From Betaproteobacteria bacterium Ga0077527 (GTDB taxonomy: Bacteria > Pseudomonadota > Gammaproteobacteria > Burkholderiales > SG8-41), in contig LNDW01000024.1 of NCBI GenBank assembly GCA_001464815.1, positions 68,712 to 132,711 of the forward strand: a DNA stretch of 64,000 bases, in the 5' to 3' direction. The position numbers and the translations under genes were made by a program. Shown in pieces: positions 1-9,279 of the stretch; positions within the stretch are counted from its first letter, which is position 1, and each line of letters opens with the position of its first letter. The notes under the pieces are model-generated. The model saw only the letters and a program-made list of their open reading frames with translations, did no database searches and was not told the origin of the DNA.

Positions 1-194
1 CCTTCGGACACCGGGTCTTTTTCCTTGACCAGGATTTCAACAACCTTGCCGCCGTCTTCGGTGATGACCGGAATTTCCATCTTCATCGACTCGATGACGA
101 TCAGCACATCGCCGCCCTCGACCTGGTCGCCGGGTTTGGCCTTGAGCTGCCAGACGGTGCCGGTAATTTCGGATTTGACTTCGATGCGGGCCAT
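1..194 (-). CDS. Biotin carboxyl carrier protein (biotinyl domain), 3' end cut by window
   Basis: The visible 64 residues form a stand-alone biotinyl/lipoyl domain starting MARIEVKSEITG, with the biotinylation motif ESMKME and the target lysine at residue 38. Such proteins carry carboxybiotin between a biotin carboxylase and a carboxyltransferase. The whole family member is usually only about 70-80 residues, so just a few residues are missing beyond base 1. ATG at 194-192 is chosen because GGAG lies just upstream (201-208 on the minus strand). The short form, beside a GntR regulator, suggests a dedicated catabolic or 5-oxoproline/acyl-CoA carboxylase cluster rather than the longer AccB of fatty acid synthesis; that is inference, because partner genes lie outside the window. 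Confidence 0.9.
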   Translation of the reverse strand, partial: MARIEVKSEITGTVWQLKAKPGDQVEGGDVLIVIESMKMEIPVITEDGGKVVEILVKEKDPVSE

Positions 195-232
195 GGTTTT
201 GCTCCTCGGAAAATTCGAAATGGGGTGGCGGG

Positions 233-262
233 ATACTAGGTCTGCCCTCATTATGTTGTCAA
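233..262 (-). promoter_or_regulatory. Promoter of the biotin carrier gene
   Basis: On the minus strand, TTGACA (257-262) is followed after 18 bp by TAGTAT (233-238), a near-consensus sigma-70 promoter about 40 nt ahead of the start codon. The -35 box lies inside the inverted-repeat region shared with the divergent GntR gene, so a regulator bound there would be able to block it. Confidence 0.7.
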
Positions 263-279
263 GAAGATTGTTGACAATC
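256..279. promoter_or_regulatory. Palindromic operator, probable GntR-family binding site
   Basis: GATTGT-TG-ACAATC at 266-279 is a perfect inverted repeat and fits the TTGTNNACAA-like pattern typical of FCD-type GntR regulators. A second TTGTCAA at 256-262 pairs with TTGACAA at 271-277. The elements overlap the -35 region of the minus-strand promoter and sit about 30 nt ahead of the GntR start codon, as expected for an autoregulated divergent operator. Assignment to the neighbouring regulator is inference from position. Confidence 0.6.
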
Positions 280-305
280 ATACAAAGTGGACATAGTCTT
301 TACCC

Positions 306-1022
306 ATGACTTCTCGTGCTCCTGCAGCCTCCGTCACGCTGGCCACGTTGCCACTGACCCAGTCGCTGGCCGAACAGATTGCCGCCCGGCTGTCGGAACG
401 CATCCTGTCCGGCGCCTATGCGCCGGGCCAACGCATCATGGAGCAGGGGGTCGCCGCTGAATTTGAAGTCAGCCGTGGTCCGGTGCGTGAGGCGCTGCGG
501 CTGCTGGAAAAAGAAGGGTTGGTAATCATCCTTCCCCGGCGCGGCGCCCAGGTCACCAATCCCACGATCGAAGAGGTTAACGAGATCTTCGACATCCGCG
601 CCATGCTCAACGGGCTGCGCGACCGCATGATTGCCGAGAACCCGTCGCGCGATGCGCTGATTCCCCAGCTCGAACCGGAAATCGCGCAATTGCAGCAGGT
701 TGCGGAACTGCCGGGCCTGGGCGACGACTATGTCGAAATCGTGACCCGGCTCAACCGCCTGCTCACCCACGCCGCCGGCAACCACCGGTTACAGGCCATC
801 CTCGGATCACTGGCCGTGCAGACCGTGCGTTACACCCGCCTCGGCCTGTCCACGCCGCAGCGCCGCCGGCAGTCGGTGCAGCATTGGCAGCAATTGCTGC
901 AGGCCATCCGTGATGGTGATGGTGATGCCGCGGAACGTATCGCTCGTCGCCGCGTGCTCGATTCGCGTGATGCCGCAGTGGAGTTGCTGCGCAGCCAGCA
1001 GGACGTGTCTTCCGCCGCCTGA
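306..1022 (+). CDS. GntR-family transcriptional regulator, FCD domain
   Basis: This 238-residue DNA-binding repressor or activator has an N-terminal winged helix (about residues 18-85, with ILSGAYAPGQRI and VSRGPVREALRLLEKEGL) and a C-terminal all-helical FCD ligand-binding domain (about 95-225). FCD members usually sense small carboxylic acids and bind palindromic operators. It is divergent from the biotin-carrier gene and shares a palindrome with it, so it probably controls that carboxylase cluster and itself. No Shine-Dalgarno is seen: a CATAGT -10-like hexamer (292-297) lies only 8 nt before ATG, so the mRNA may be leaderless. The ligand is unknown. Confidence 0.93.
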   Translation: MTSRAPAASVTLATLPLTQSLAEQIAARLSERILSGAYAPGQRIMEQGVAAEFEVSRGPVREALRLLEKEGLVIILPRRGAQVTNPTIEEVNEIFDIRAMLNGLRDRMIAENPSRDALIPQLEPEIAQLQQVAELPGLGDDYVEIVTRLNRLLTHAAGNHRLQAILGSLAVQTVRYTRLGLSTPQRRRQSVQHWQQLLQAIRDGDGDAAERIARRRVLDSRDAAVELLRSQQDVSSAA

Positions 1023-1106
1023 TCAGCCGCCACGCAGGTTGTCTGCCGCGGGCCGCACCCCTAAGATGCGGGCTTTCGCGCACGCCACGCCTGGCATCAT
1101 CCCGCC

Positions 1107-1790
1107 ATGAATTGCTTCCGCTTCACTCGCCTGCTGCTCGCCGCCATCATCCTGTCCGTGCCCGCCGTGGTGCCGGCACAGGAAATACCTTACGTGCCGC
1201 GTGATGAAGGTGCTGCTGATCCGGGCTGGACCCGGTTTCGTGACCGCCTGCTGACAGCCGTACAGCAGCGCGACCGCAAATTCTTGATGACTGTGATTGA
1301 TCGCAACATCCGCAACGGCCTGGAACGGCCTCGCGGACTCGAGGAATTCCGCCGCCAATGGGAACCCGATGCCGACGACGGCCCGCTGTGGCGTGAGTTG
1401 GCCCGCGCGCTGCAACTGCCTTCGGCTTACTACCGTCATGACCAGATGCCGCGCAGCCTGTGTGCGCCCTATGTGCTGCCGCAATGGCCCATCGATATCG
1501 ATCCGCACGGCAACGGTGCGGTCACCGTCCGCGAGACCGATGTACGTGCTGAGCCCTCGGGTGATGCCGAGATCCGCGGCCGCATCGGGCATGTCATTGT
1601 CGGTGTTGCTGACTGGGAAGTGGCGGATCGCGATCCCGGGGTCAAGCAGAAATGGGTGCGTATCCGTTATCGCGACCGCGCCGGTTATGTGCCGGAAGAA
1701 CATATCCGCAGCCCGATCGAACAACTGGCCTGCTTTCGCAGGACTGAAGCAGGCTGGCGCCTGACTTCCTTTCTCGCCGCCGGCGAGTGA
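1107..1790 (+). CDS. Exported SH3-like domain protein
   Basis: This 227-residue protein has a signal peptide (about residues 1-24, hydrophobic LLLAAIILSVPAVVPA, likely cut near VPA-QE) and a C-terminal bacterial SH3-like region (about 130-205: GAVTVRETDVRAEPSG to WVRIRYRDRAGYVPEEHI). SH3b domains in periplasmic proteins often bind cell wall or protein ligands. The N-terminal part, rich in Arg and Asp, matches no family I recognise. The gene is followed after 6 nt by a phosphodiesterase gene, suggesting co-transcription. No clear ribosome binding site precedes ATG. The function is unknown. Confidence 0.85.
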   Translation: MNCFRFTRLLLAAIILSVPAVVPAQEIPYVPRDEGAADPGWTRFRDRLLTAVQQRDRKFLMTVIDRNIRNGLERPRGLEEFRRQWEPDADDGPLWRELARALQLPSAYYRHDQMPRSLCAPYVLPQWPIDIDPHGNGAVTVRETDVRAEPSGDAEIRGRIGHVIVGVADWEVADRDPGVKQKWVRIRYRDRAGYVPEEHIRSPIEQLACFRRTEAGWRLTSFLAAGE

Positions 1791-1796
1791 GCTGAT

Positions 1797-2777
1797 GTGC
1801 GGCTGCACCGGATCATCGTTGCAGCGTTGTTGATGGGCGCGATTCCCGCCGCTGCACTTGACCTTCAGGGCCATCGCGGCGCGCGCGGCCTGTACCCGGA
1901 AAACACGCTGCCCGCCTTCGCCGCCGCATTGTCCCTCGGCGTCAGCACTCTCGAACTCGATGTCGCGGTCACCGCTGATGAGGTGCTGGTGGTCAGTCAC
2001 GATCTGCTGCTCAATCCCGAGATCACGCGAGAAAACGGACGCTGGCTGGACCCGCGTACGGCATTGGCCATTCATGCCTTGAATTACTGGGAACTGCAGC
2101 GCTACGACGTCGGCCACATTGACCCGCGCAGCAACTATGCCCGGCGTTTCCCGCGGCAGCAGGCGGTCGACGGCACGGCAATCCCGAAACTGGCAGAGGT
2201 TCTTGCACTGGCGCGGCGGGCGAACAACGATGTTGTGCGCTTCAATATCGAGACCAAGATTTCACCGGAACATCCGGCCCTCGCACCATCACCTGAACGA
2301 TTCGCAAAACTGCTGATCGCGGAAATACGTGCCGCGGGCCTGCAGTCCCGCACCACCATCCAGTCCTTTGACTGGCGAACGCTCGACATCGTGCAGCGTG
2401 ATGCACCGGAAATCGCCACCGTATACCTCAGTGCGCAGCGGGACTGGATGGACAACATCCGCGCCGGCGAACGGGCTTCAGCATGGACGGCGGGGCGACA
2501 TGTCAGTGAGCATGGCGGCTCGGTGCCGCGCATGGTGCAGGCGGCAGGCGGAAAAATCTGGTCGCCGCACCACGGCGACCTAACCGGGCAATCGCTTCAC
2601 GAAGCCAAGACACTGGGGCTGAAGGTGATTGTCTGGACGGTCAACGATGATGATGACATCCAGCGCATGCTTGCACTCGGCGTTGACGGCATCATCTCCG
2701 ACTATCCCGACCGCCTGCGCGAACTCGCCGCGCAGGCCGGCTTCAAACTGCCGCCTGCAACACCGCTGATGCCTTGA
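1797..2777 (+). CDS. Glycerophosphodiester phosphodiesterase, exported
   Basis: This 326-residue GDPD-family TIM barrel hydrolyses glycerophosphodiesters to glycerol-3-phosphate and an alcohol. The signature HRGARGLYPENTLPAF gives the catalytic His and Arg, LELDVAVTADE the metal-binding Glu/Asp, and VSHD the second His; FNIETK and the C-terminal VWTVNDDDD are also typical. A signal peptide (residues 1-20, ending AAA-LD) puts it in the periplasm, as for GlpQ rather than cytosolic UgpQ. The start is GTG, 6 nt after the preceding stop. Its end lies 6 nt from the convergent ccsA end, leaving no room for a terminator. Confidence 0.93.
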   Translation: MRLHRIIVAALLMGAIPAAALDLQGHRGARGLYPENTLPAFAAALSLGVSTLELDVAVTADEVLVVSHDLLLNPEITRENGRWLDPRTALAIHALNYWELQRYDVGHIDPRSNYARRFPRQQAVDGTAIPKLAEVLALARRANNDVVRFNIETKISPEHPALAPSPERFAKLLIAEIRAAGLQSRTTIQSFDWRTLDIVQRDAPEIATVYLSAQRDWMDNIRAGERASAWTAGRHVSEHGGSVPRMVQAAGGKIWSPHHGDLTGQSLHEAKTLGLKVIVWTVNDDDDIQRMLALGVDGIISDYPDRLRELAAQAGFKLPPATPLMP

Positions 2778-2783
2778 CCGGGG

Positions 2784-3929
2784 TTACAGCGAACCGTAGG
2801 AGTGCAGGCCCGAAAGGAACATGTTGACGCCGATGAAGGCGAAGGTGGTGACCAGCAGGCCGACAATCGCCCACCACGCGAGCACCGGTCCGCGCAGCCC
2901 CTTGATCAGCCGCATGTGCAGCCAGGCCGCGTAGTTCAGCCAGACGATCAGCGCCCAGGTTTCCTTCGGGTCCCAGGACCAGTAGCCGCCCCAGGCTTCG
3001 GCCGCCCACATCGCGCCGAGAATGGTGGCAATGGTGAAAAAGATGAAGCCGATAGCGATGGTCTTGTACATCACATCATCCATCAGCGTGGCCGGCGGCA
3101 GCACCCGGGTGAGCCAGCCCTTGCTGGACAGCAGATAGGCCACGGCGACCATCGCCGCAATCGAAAAGGCGCCATAACCAACGAAGTTTGCGGGCACATG
3201 GATTTTCATCCACCACGACTGCAGTGCCGGGACCAGCGGCTGGATTTCATGCGCGCCCCGGTCGAAGGTGTACCAGAGGATGAACCATACCGCGGCGAGA
3301 ATGATCAGCAACACAAAGGCGCCGAGGCGGCGTGTGGCATAGTGCCCCTCGTAGTACAGGTGCAGCAGCGCGGTGGTGATGCAGAACAGCACGAAGACCT
3401 CATAGAGATTGCTGATCGGAATATGACCGACATCGGGACCGATCAGATATGACTCATACCAGCGCACCATCAGGCCGATGAAGCCCATGGCTGTTGCGCT
3501 CCAGGTCAGTCCGGTGGCGGCCTGGGAGATGTTTTCGGACCTGGCAAAAAGTCCCGCCCAATACGCCACCGTAGCCATCGCGTACAGAAAACACATCCAC
3601 ATGATCGCGGTCTGGCTGGAGATCATGTACTTCAGGAAAAACACCTGGTCGGCCCGCGCAAGATCACCCTGGTACAGCGAGATGCTCCAAAGGCTCACCG
3701 CGGCGATTACGATGATCAACACCCGGACGCCCTTCCAGTGCCAGCCAAACCCGGCAAGCGAAAGGGCCGTACCGGCCAGGATCGCTTTTTCGTAACCATC
3801 CATGAATGGCGCATAAAGCTTCAGAGCGTAAACCGCTCCGAACATCAGGCCCGCTGCATACAACCAGTCGAACCAGGTCAGTTGGCGCAGCCAGTTGCGT
3901 GAAGGCGGCAGGGTGTGGGTGATTTCCAT
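2784..3929 (-). CDS. ccsA: System II cytochrome c haem-handling protein CcsA (ResC-like)
   Basis: This 381-residue polytopic membrane protein has the haem-binding WWD motif WGGYWSWDPKETW (about residues 312-324) and flanking conserved histidines. With ResB it exports haem and attaches it to apocytochromes c at the outer face of the inner membrane. It starts 2 nt after the resB stop, so the two are translationally linked. Naming varies: many databases call this family CcsB, while the ResB partner is also called Ccs1/CcsB. The length is within the usual range once an N-terminal extension is allowed for. Confidence 0.95.
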   Translation of the reverse strand: MEITHTLPPSRNWLRQLTWFDWLYAAGLMFGAVYALKLYAPFMDGYEKAILAGTALSLAGFGWHWKGVRVLIIVIAAVSLWSISLYQGDLARADQVFFLKYMISSQTAIMWMCFLYAMATVAYWAGLFARSENISQAATGLTWSATAMGFIGLMVRWYESYLIGPDVGHIPISNLYEVFVLFCITTALLHLYYEGHYATRRLGAFVLLIILAAVWFILWYTFDRGAHEIQPLVPALQSWWMKIHVPANFVGYGAFSIAAMVAVAYLLSSKGWLTRVLPPATLMDDVMYKTIAIGFIFFTIATILGAMWAAEAWGGYWSWDPKETWALIVWLNYAAWLHMRLIKGLRGPVLAWWAIVGLLVTTFAFIGVNMFLSGLHSYGSL

Positions 3930-3931
3930 GT

Positions 3932-5989
3932 TCAGCCTCGTGTTCCGGATTTGACCGCCGCGGCCAGCGCGGCACGGTGTTGTTCGAACTCGCGTTCATT
4001 TTCCAGCGTCTGGCGGTTGACAGCCATTGCCATCAACAGGGTGCCGCGATCCTCCCGCACCAGCACCCACAGCCGCCGTTCGCGAATATAAAGCATCGCG
4101 AACACCCCCAGCACCAGCAGCAGCGAGCCGCCGTAGACGATGTTCTTGCCTGGCGAACGGGTGAGTTGCAGCCCCGAAGCCTTGACCTCTTCATACTGCA
4201 GAAGTTGCAGGTAAAACGGAGCGCCGTAGGCAAAGCTGTCGCTGATCGAAATCAGGCTGTCGCGGATAAAACGCTGGGTCTTTTCATTGTCCTCAAGGGG
4301 CGCCAGTCTGGCGCGGGCCCGCCCCAGCTGCAACGCCTCCAGGGCCACGCTCTCGAGGATGCGGATGTAGACATCAGCCGCCTTCTCGCGTTCGGCCTCC
4401 GGCACGCCCTTCTCGATGAACTGCACCACGGTCTCGAAACCACGCACGGCGAACATCTGCAGTACGCGCTCGGCACTTTCGGCGAGCCGCTCTCGCAGCG
4501 TCGATGATGCAGGACTGCTGCTTGCGGCACTGCGGGCAAAACGACGGCCGAGTTCGGGCCAGAGCTTTTCATCGAGCAGCAGGGTACGCAACTGCATATG
4601 GCTGTCCACGCGCCCCTCGGCATCAAGAGGCAGCCGCAGGTAGCGGAAACCCTCGTTGGGGTTGCCGCGCACACCGCTCATCAGGTACCAGGCGCCATCC
4701 AGTTGCAGCGGCAACATGTAGTTGCTGAATTCCCGTGCCTGGCCCTGGGTATCGCGCAACCGGTACTGGAAACTCGGGCCGACGTTGCGCAGGTCCTTGG
4801 CTGAAAGGTCAGCGGCACCGGAACCAAGCTGATCGAGCACCTTTTTCGAGACGCTGGCGGTATTCACCCGAGAGCCGCCTTCATTGGATGACAGGTCCTC
4901 GACATTGAAAGGCCGGAAATCGTTCAATTCGACCCGGATCTCGGTGTCACCCGAGCGCACGACGGTGGCCTCGTTGACCGCGCCGGCCACATCGAAAGCG
5001 CTGGCGCGCGGGGCGAGCAGGGGCCAGCCACGCAACTGCATCCTCGTGCCGCCATCCGCAAAACTGGCCTGGTAAATGGCGACGCCACGGTGAATGAATG
5101 GATGGTTGACGCGAATGGTACGGTCAAATTTTTCACCGGTTTCGCGGTCGATCACCGTGATGTCGCTGGCAAAATCCCGCGGCTGGCCGGTGGAGTAATG
5201 CTCGATGTGAAAGCGCTTGAGCGCAATGGTGAATGGCAGGTCCTGAACCAGGTAGCCGTCCGCAACGTTCATGAACACCACGTTGGCGCTGCTGCCTTCG
5301 GGAATATTGATGTTGCCGCGGAATGACGGGTTGGATGGCGACAGACGGCTCTGCGGCGGCACCTGGCTTTGCGGAAGATTGCGGGTCTCGATCACCTTCT
5401 GACCGGTCAGTTGCAGCAATTTCAACGGGATGTTGCCGTCGAGCAGACCGCCGATGCAGATGATCACGATACCGCAGTGCGCCAGCAGATACCCGGCGCG
5501 ATGATAGCTGCCGGCTTTTGCGGCTATCAGCGTGCCGGCTTCGCCGCTGCGCTGTTGTTCGCGAAAGCGATAACCCGATTGCCGCAGGTAGGCTGTCACC
5601 AGGCTGACAGTCCCCGCCGTGTTGGCGCAGGACAGTTCGGCATGTAACGGCATGTGCTGCAGCGAGCGCTCGGTCACCTGCTCGCGGAAGCTGCGCATTT
5701 CGCGCAGCATGGACGGGCCGTTGCGCAACACACAGGTGCTGGTCGACAGCACCAGGAAGCCGAGAATCAGCAAAAACCACGCTGCGTTATAGACGTTGTA
5801 GAGCCCAAGTGTCTCGAACACCGGAAACCAGAACGCACCGAATTGCGCGACATAGTTGGGATAGGGTTCCGCCTGTTTCAGTACCGTACCGACCACGGAA
5901 GCCACCGCCAGCACGGTGAGCAGGCTGATCGCGAAACGCATCGACGAAAGGAGGTCGTAGAACGCGCGGACGGTCGGTTGCTGGGCCAT
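3932..5989 (-). CDS. resB: Cytochrome c biogenesis protein ResB (Ccs1)
   Basis: This 685-residue membrane protein has three N-terminal transmembrane segments (around FAISLLTVLAVASVVGTVL, FLLILGFLVLSTSTCVL and LAHCGIVIICIGGLL), a large periplasmic domain, and a last membrane segment near residues 610-630 (YGGSLLLVLGVFAMLYI). It is the chaperone half of the ResBC cytochrome c synthase. It lies between cytochrome c4 and ccsA on the same strand, 74 nt downstream of the cytochrome gene. The order cytochrome c4-resB-ccsA beside engB is common in betaproteobacteria. Confidence 0.95.
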   Translation of the reverse strand: MAQQPTVRAFYDLLSSMRFAISLLTVLAVASVVGTVLKQAEPYPNYVAQFGAFWFPVFETLGLYNVYNAAWFLLILGFLVLSTSTCVLRNGPSMLREMRSFREQVTERSLQHMPLHAELSCANTAGTVSLVTAYLRQSGYRFREQQRSGEAGTLIAAKAGSYHRAGYLLAHCGIVIICIGGLLDGNIPLKLLQLTGQKVIETRNLPQSQVPPQSRLSPSNPSFRGNINIPEGSSANVVFMNVADGYLVQDLPFTIALKRFHIEHYSTGQPRDFASDITVIDRETGEKFDRTIRVNHPFIHRGVAIYQASFADGGTRMQLRGWPLLAPRASAFDVAGAVNEATVVRSGDTEIRVELNDFRPFNVEDLSSNEGGSRVNTASVSKKVLDQLGSGAADLSAKDLRNVGPSFQYRLRDTQGQAREFSNYMLPLQLDGAWYLMSGVRGNPNEGFRYLRLPLDAEGRVDSHMQLRTLLLDEKLWPELGRRFARSAASSSPASSTLRERLAESAERVLQMFAVRGFETVVQFIEKGVPEAEREKAADVYIRILESVALEALQLGRARARLAPLEDNEKTQRFIRDSLISISDSFAYGAPFYLQLLQYEEVKASGLQLTRSPGKNIVYGGSLLLVLGVFAMLYIRERRLWVLVREDRGTLLMAMAVNRQTLENEREFEQHRAALAAAVKSGTRG

Positions 5990-6063
5990 GTCAGGTTCTC
6001 TGCAGCGAAAAAAAGGGAGACTTGGAGGGTCTCCCTTGATTGACGTATCAGGCGTCGTTCAGT

Positions 6064-6729
6064 TCAACGCAAACCTGCAATGTATTCAGATACCGCTGCG
6101 ATTTCCTGGTCGCTCATCTTGGCGGCTATTGTGCGCATCATCGCCGCAGCATCGTTCGCGCGTTGGCCGCTGCGGAAGGCCTTGAGCTGCCCTGCCGTAT
6201 ATTCGGCATGCTGCGCGGCAAGGCGCGGAAACTGTGCCGGCATACCCGCTCCGTTGGTGGCGTGGCAGGAAGCGCAGGCCGCCACACCCTTGGCCATGAT
6301 GCCCCCGCGGTAGATCGCTTCGCCCTGCTTGGCCAGCTTGGCATCCTTGGCAGCTCGCGGCTTCGGTTTCTGGCCGGCGTAATAGGCGGCGAGGTTTTTC
6401 ATATCGTCGTCGCTCAATGCAGCGACCATGCCCGCCATCACGCCGTTGTTGCGTTCCGGTGGCTTGCCATTTTGTGACTTGTAATTGCGCAGTTGCTTGT
6501 AAAGGTATTCGGGATGCTGTCCGGCAAGGCTGGGATTGGCTGGTGACGGGCTGTTGCCGTCGGCGGCGTGGCAGGCCGCACAGACCTGGGTCACGATCTG
6601 TTGGGCTTTGGCCGGATCACCCTTGATTACACCCTGCGCCGCAACATGCGATGCAAGCAGCGTGATCATCACGCCGACCCAGTGCCGGCCGGCAAAAAGT
6701 GGCCGGCGGATGCGACGAGGATGATTCAT
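6064..6729 (-). CDS. Dihaem cytochrome c4
   Basis: This 221-residue periplasmic cytochrome has two haem-binding motifs, CAACH (residues 50-54) and CASCH (152-156), in two similar domains, which is the cytochrome c4 pattern. A signal sequence covers about residues 1-32 (VMITLLASHVAA-Q). Members carry electrons to terminal oxidases such as cbb3. AGGAG lies 7 nt before ATG, a strong ribosome binding site. The downstream resB and ccsA genes provide the machinery that attaches its haems. The N-terminus is unusually basic (RRIRRP) before the hydrophobic core. Confidence 0.95.
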   Translation of the reverse strand: MNHPRRIRRPLFAGRHWVGVMITLLASHVAAQGVIKGDPAKAQQIVTQVCAACHAADGNSPSPANPSLAGQHPEYLYKQLRNYKSQNGKPPERNNGVMAGMVAALSDDDMKNLAAYYAGQKPKPRAAKDAKLAKQGEAIYRGGIMAKGVAACASCHATNGAGMPAQFPRLAAQHAEYTAGQLKAFRSGQRANDAAAMMRTIAAKMSDQEIAAVSEYIAGLR

Positions 6730-6820
6730 TACAAGCTCCTAAATTCAGCAGTCTGCAAAAAAGGCTTGTATTCTATAGCATTTAACGGGGTCGCTCGCTG
6801 CGGCGCCAAGGAATCCCGCC

Positions 6821-7414
6821 GTGTCCCTGTTCTCGCAACTGGAGTTTCGCTACGCCGTCTACCTACCTGCCGACATGCCTCCTGATCGTGGCGCCGAAGT
6901 CGCTTTTGCAGGCCGCTCCAATGCCGGCAAATCCACGGCTATCAACGCCTTGGCCAACCGCAAAAAACTGGCTTTTGTCAGCAAGACACCTGGGCGCACC
7001 CAGGCGCTCAATTTTTTCGACATGGGGGCGGATAGGCACTTGGTCGATTTGCCAGGCTATGGCTACGCTGCGGTTCCAGCTCAGGAGCAGGCGCGCTGGA
7101 CCGAGTTGGTCAGCACTTACATTACTACGCGCAAGGTTTTGAAATTACTGATCTTAGTGGCAGATGTGAGGCAAGGCATCACACCCTATGATCGTTACCT
7201 GCTGGAGTGGCTGGCCCCCACTGGCAAGCCGGTTCATGTGCTGTTGACCAAGGTCGATAAACTGACACGGCGCGAAGCCGATGCAGCGCTGCGTTCAGCG
7301 GCCGCTGAACTTGCCACCTGCCCCGGCATCATTTCTCACCAATTGTTTTCCGGGTTACGCAAGACCGGCGTGCAGGAAGCCCAGGCCGTCATCGCCAAAT
7401 CGCTGAAGCAATAA
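6821..7414 (+). CDS. engB: Ribosome biogenesis GTP-binding protein EngB (YsxC/YihA)
   Basis: This 197-residue TRAFAC GTPase is needed for large ribosomal subunit maturation and cell division. The G1 motif is GRSNAGKS (31-38), G3 is DLPGYG (76-81), and G4 is TKVD (143-146), with the GRTQ switch region at 58-61. The length is normal for the family. The start is GTG, which gives the conserved N-terminus MSLFSQLEFRYAV. It is divergent from cytochrome c4 across a 91-nt AT-richer gap. Downstream lies a set of hairpins that read as a minus-strand terminator, not an engB terminator. Confidence 0.96.
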   Translation: MSLFSQLEFRYAVYLPADMPPDRGAEVAFAGRSNAGKSTAINALANRKKLAFVSKTPGRTQALNFFDMGADRHLVDLPGYGYAAVPAQEQARWTELVSTYITTRKVLKLLILVADVRQGITPYDRYLLEWLAPTGKPVHVLLTKVDKLTRREADAALRSAAAELATCPGIISHQLFSGLRKTGVQEAQAVIAKSLKQ

Positions 7415-7447
7415 AAAGCCCCCGGTAAAGGGGAGTAAACCGGGGGC
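7412..7447 (-). terminator. Intrinsic terminator of the candidate small RNA
   Basis: GCCCCCGGT (7439-7447 on the minus strand) pairs perfectly with ACCGGGGGC (7418-7426), giving a 9-bp stem with a 12-nt loop. On the minus strand it is followed by TTTTTAT (7411-7417). On the plus strand no T-run follows, so it does not act for engB. It overlaps the last three bases of engB. Confidence 0.75.
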
Positions 7448-7520
7448 GAAGGGCCTTCACTAGCATGAAGGTTCCCGCTCAGGGAGGGAAGCGGGAGACA
7501 GCAGAGCTGTCTGTTTACTC
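7412..7520 (-). ncRNA. Candidate small RNA antisense to the engB-hemB gap, four hairpins
   Basis: Read on the minus strand, about 109 nt fold into four simple hairpins: AGACAGC/GCTGTCT (7496-7512, 3-nt loop), CCCGCT/AGCGGG (7474-7495, loop TCCCTCCCTG), CCTTCA/TGAAGG (7454-7471), and a 9-bp GC-rich stem (7418-7447) followed directly by TTTTTAT. Two loops are C-rich and could pair with Shine-Dalgarno sequences. The 5' end GAGTAAAC (7513-7520) is perfectly complementary to GTTTACTC in the terminator loop, suggesting a pseudoknot or a switch. The 5' end is placed from a TATAGC hexamer at 7526-7531; no good -35 is seen. From memory, a hemB RNA motif is described near hemB in Burkholderia-type bacteria; whether this is the same family is not known. 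Confidence 0.55.
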
Positions 7521-7527
7521 TGATAGC

Positions 7528-7533
7528 TATAAT
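7528..7533 (+). promoter_or_regulatory. Promoter -10 element for hemB
   Basis: A perfect TATAAT stands 60 nt before the hemB start. No good -35 box lies 16-18 bp upstream, because that position is in the small RNA hairpin GCTGTCT. The -10 overlaps the palindrome ATAGCTAT, whose other strand offers TATAGC for a leftward promoter, so hemB and the small RNA probably start from overlapping divergent promoters. Confidence 0.5.
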
Positions 7534-7542
7534 CGGGATTAG

Positions 7543-9203
<1,661 letters not shown>

Positions 9204-9279
9204 CTTCATACTCCGCAGCGTACAGCCAACGCCGACAGCATCGGCAAAAGCGGGGCAGCCGTCAAGGCAGTACCGATGT

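Noticed and set aside
7418-7447. Hairpin after engB considered as engB terminator
   Set aside because: On the plus strand the stem is followed by GAAGGG, not T residues; the T-run is on the minus-strand side.
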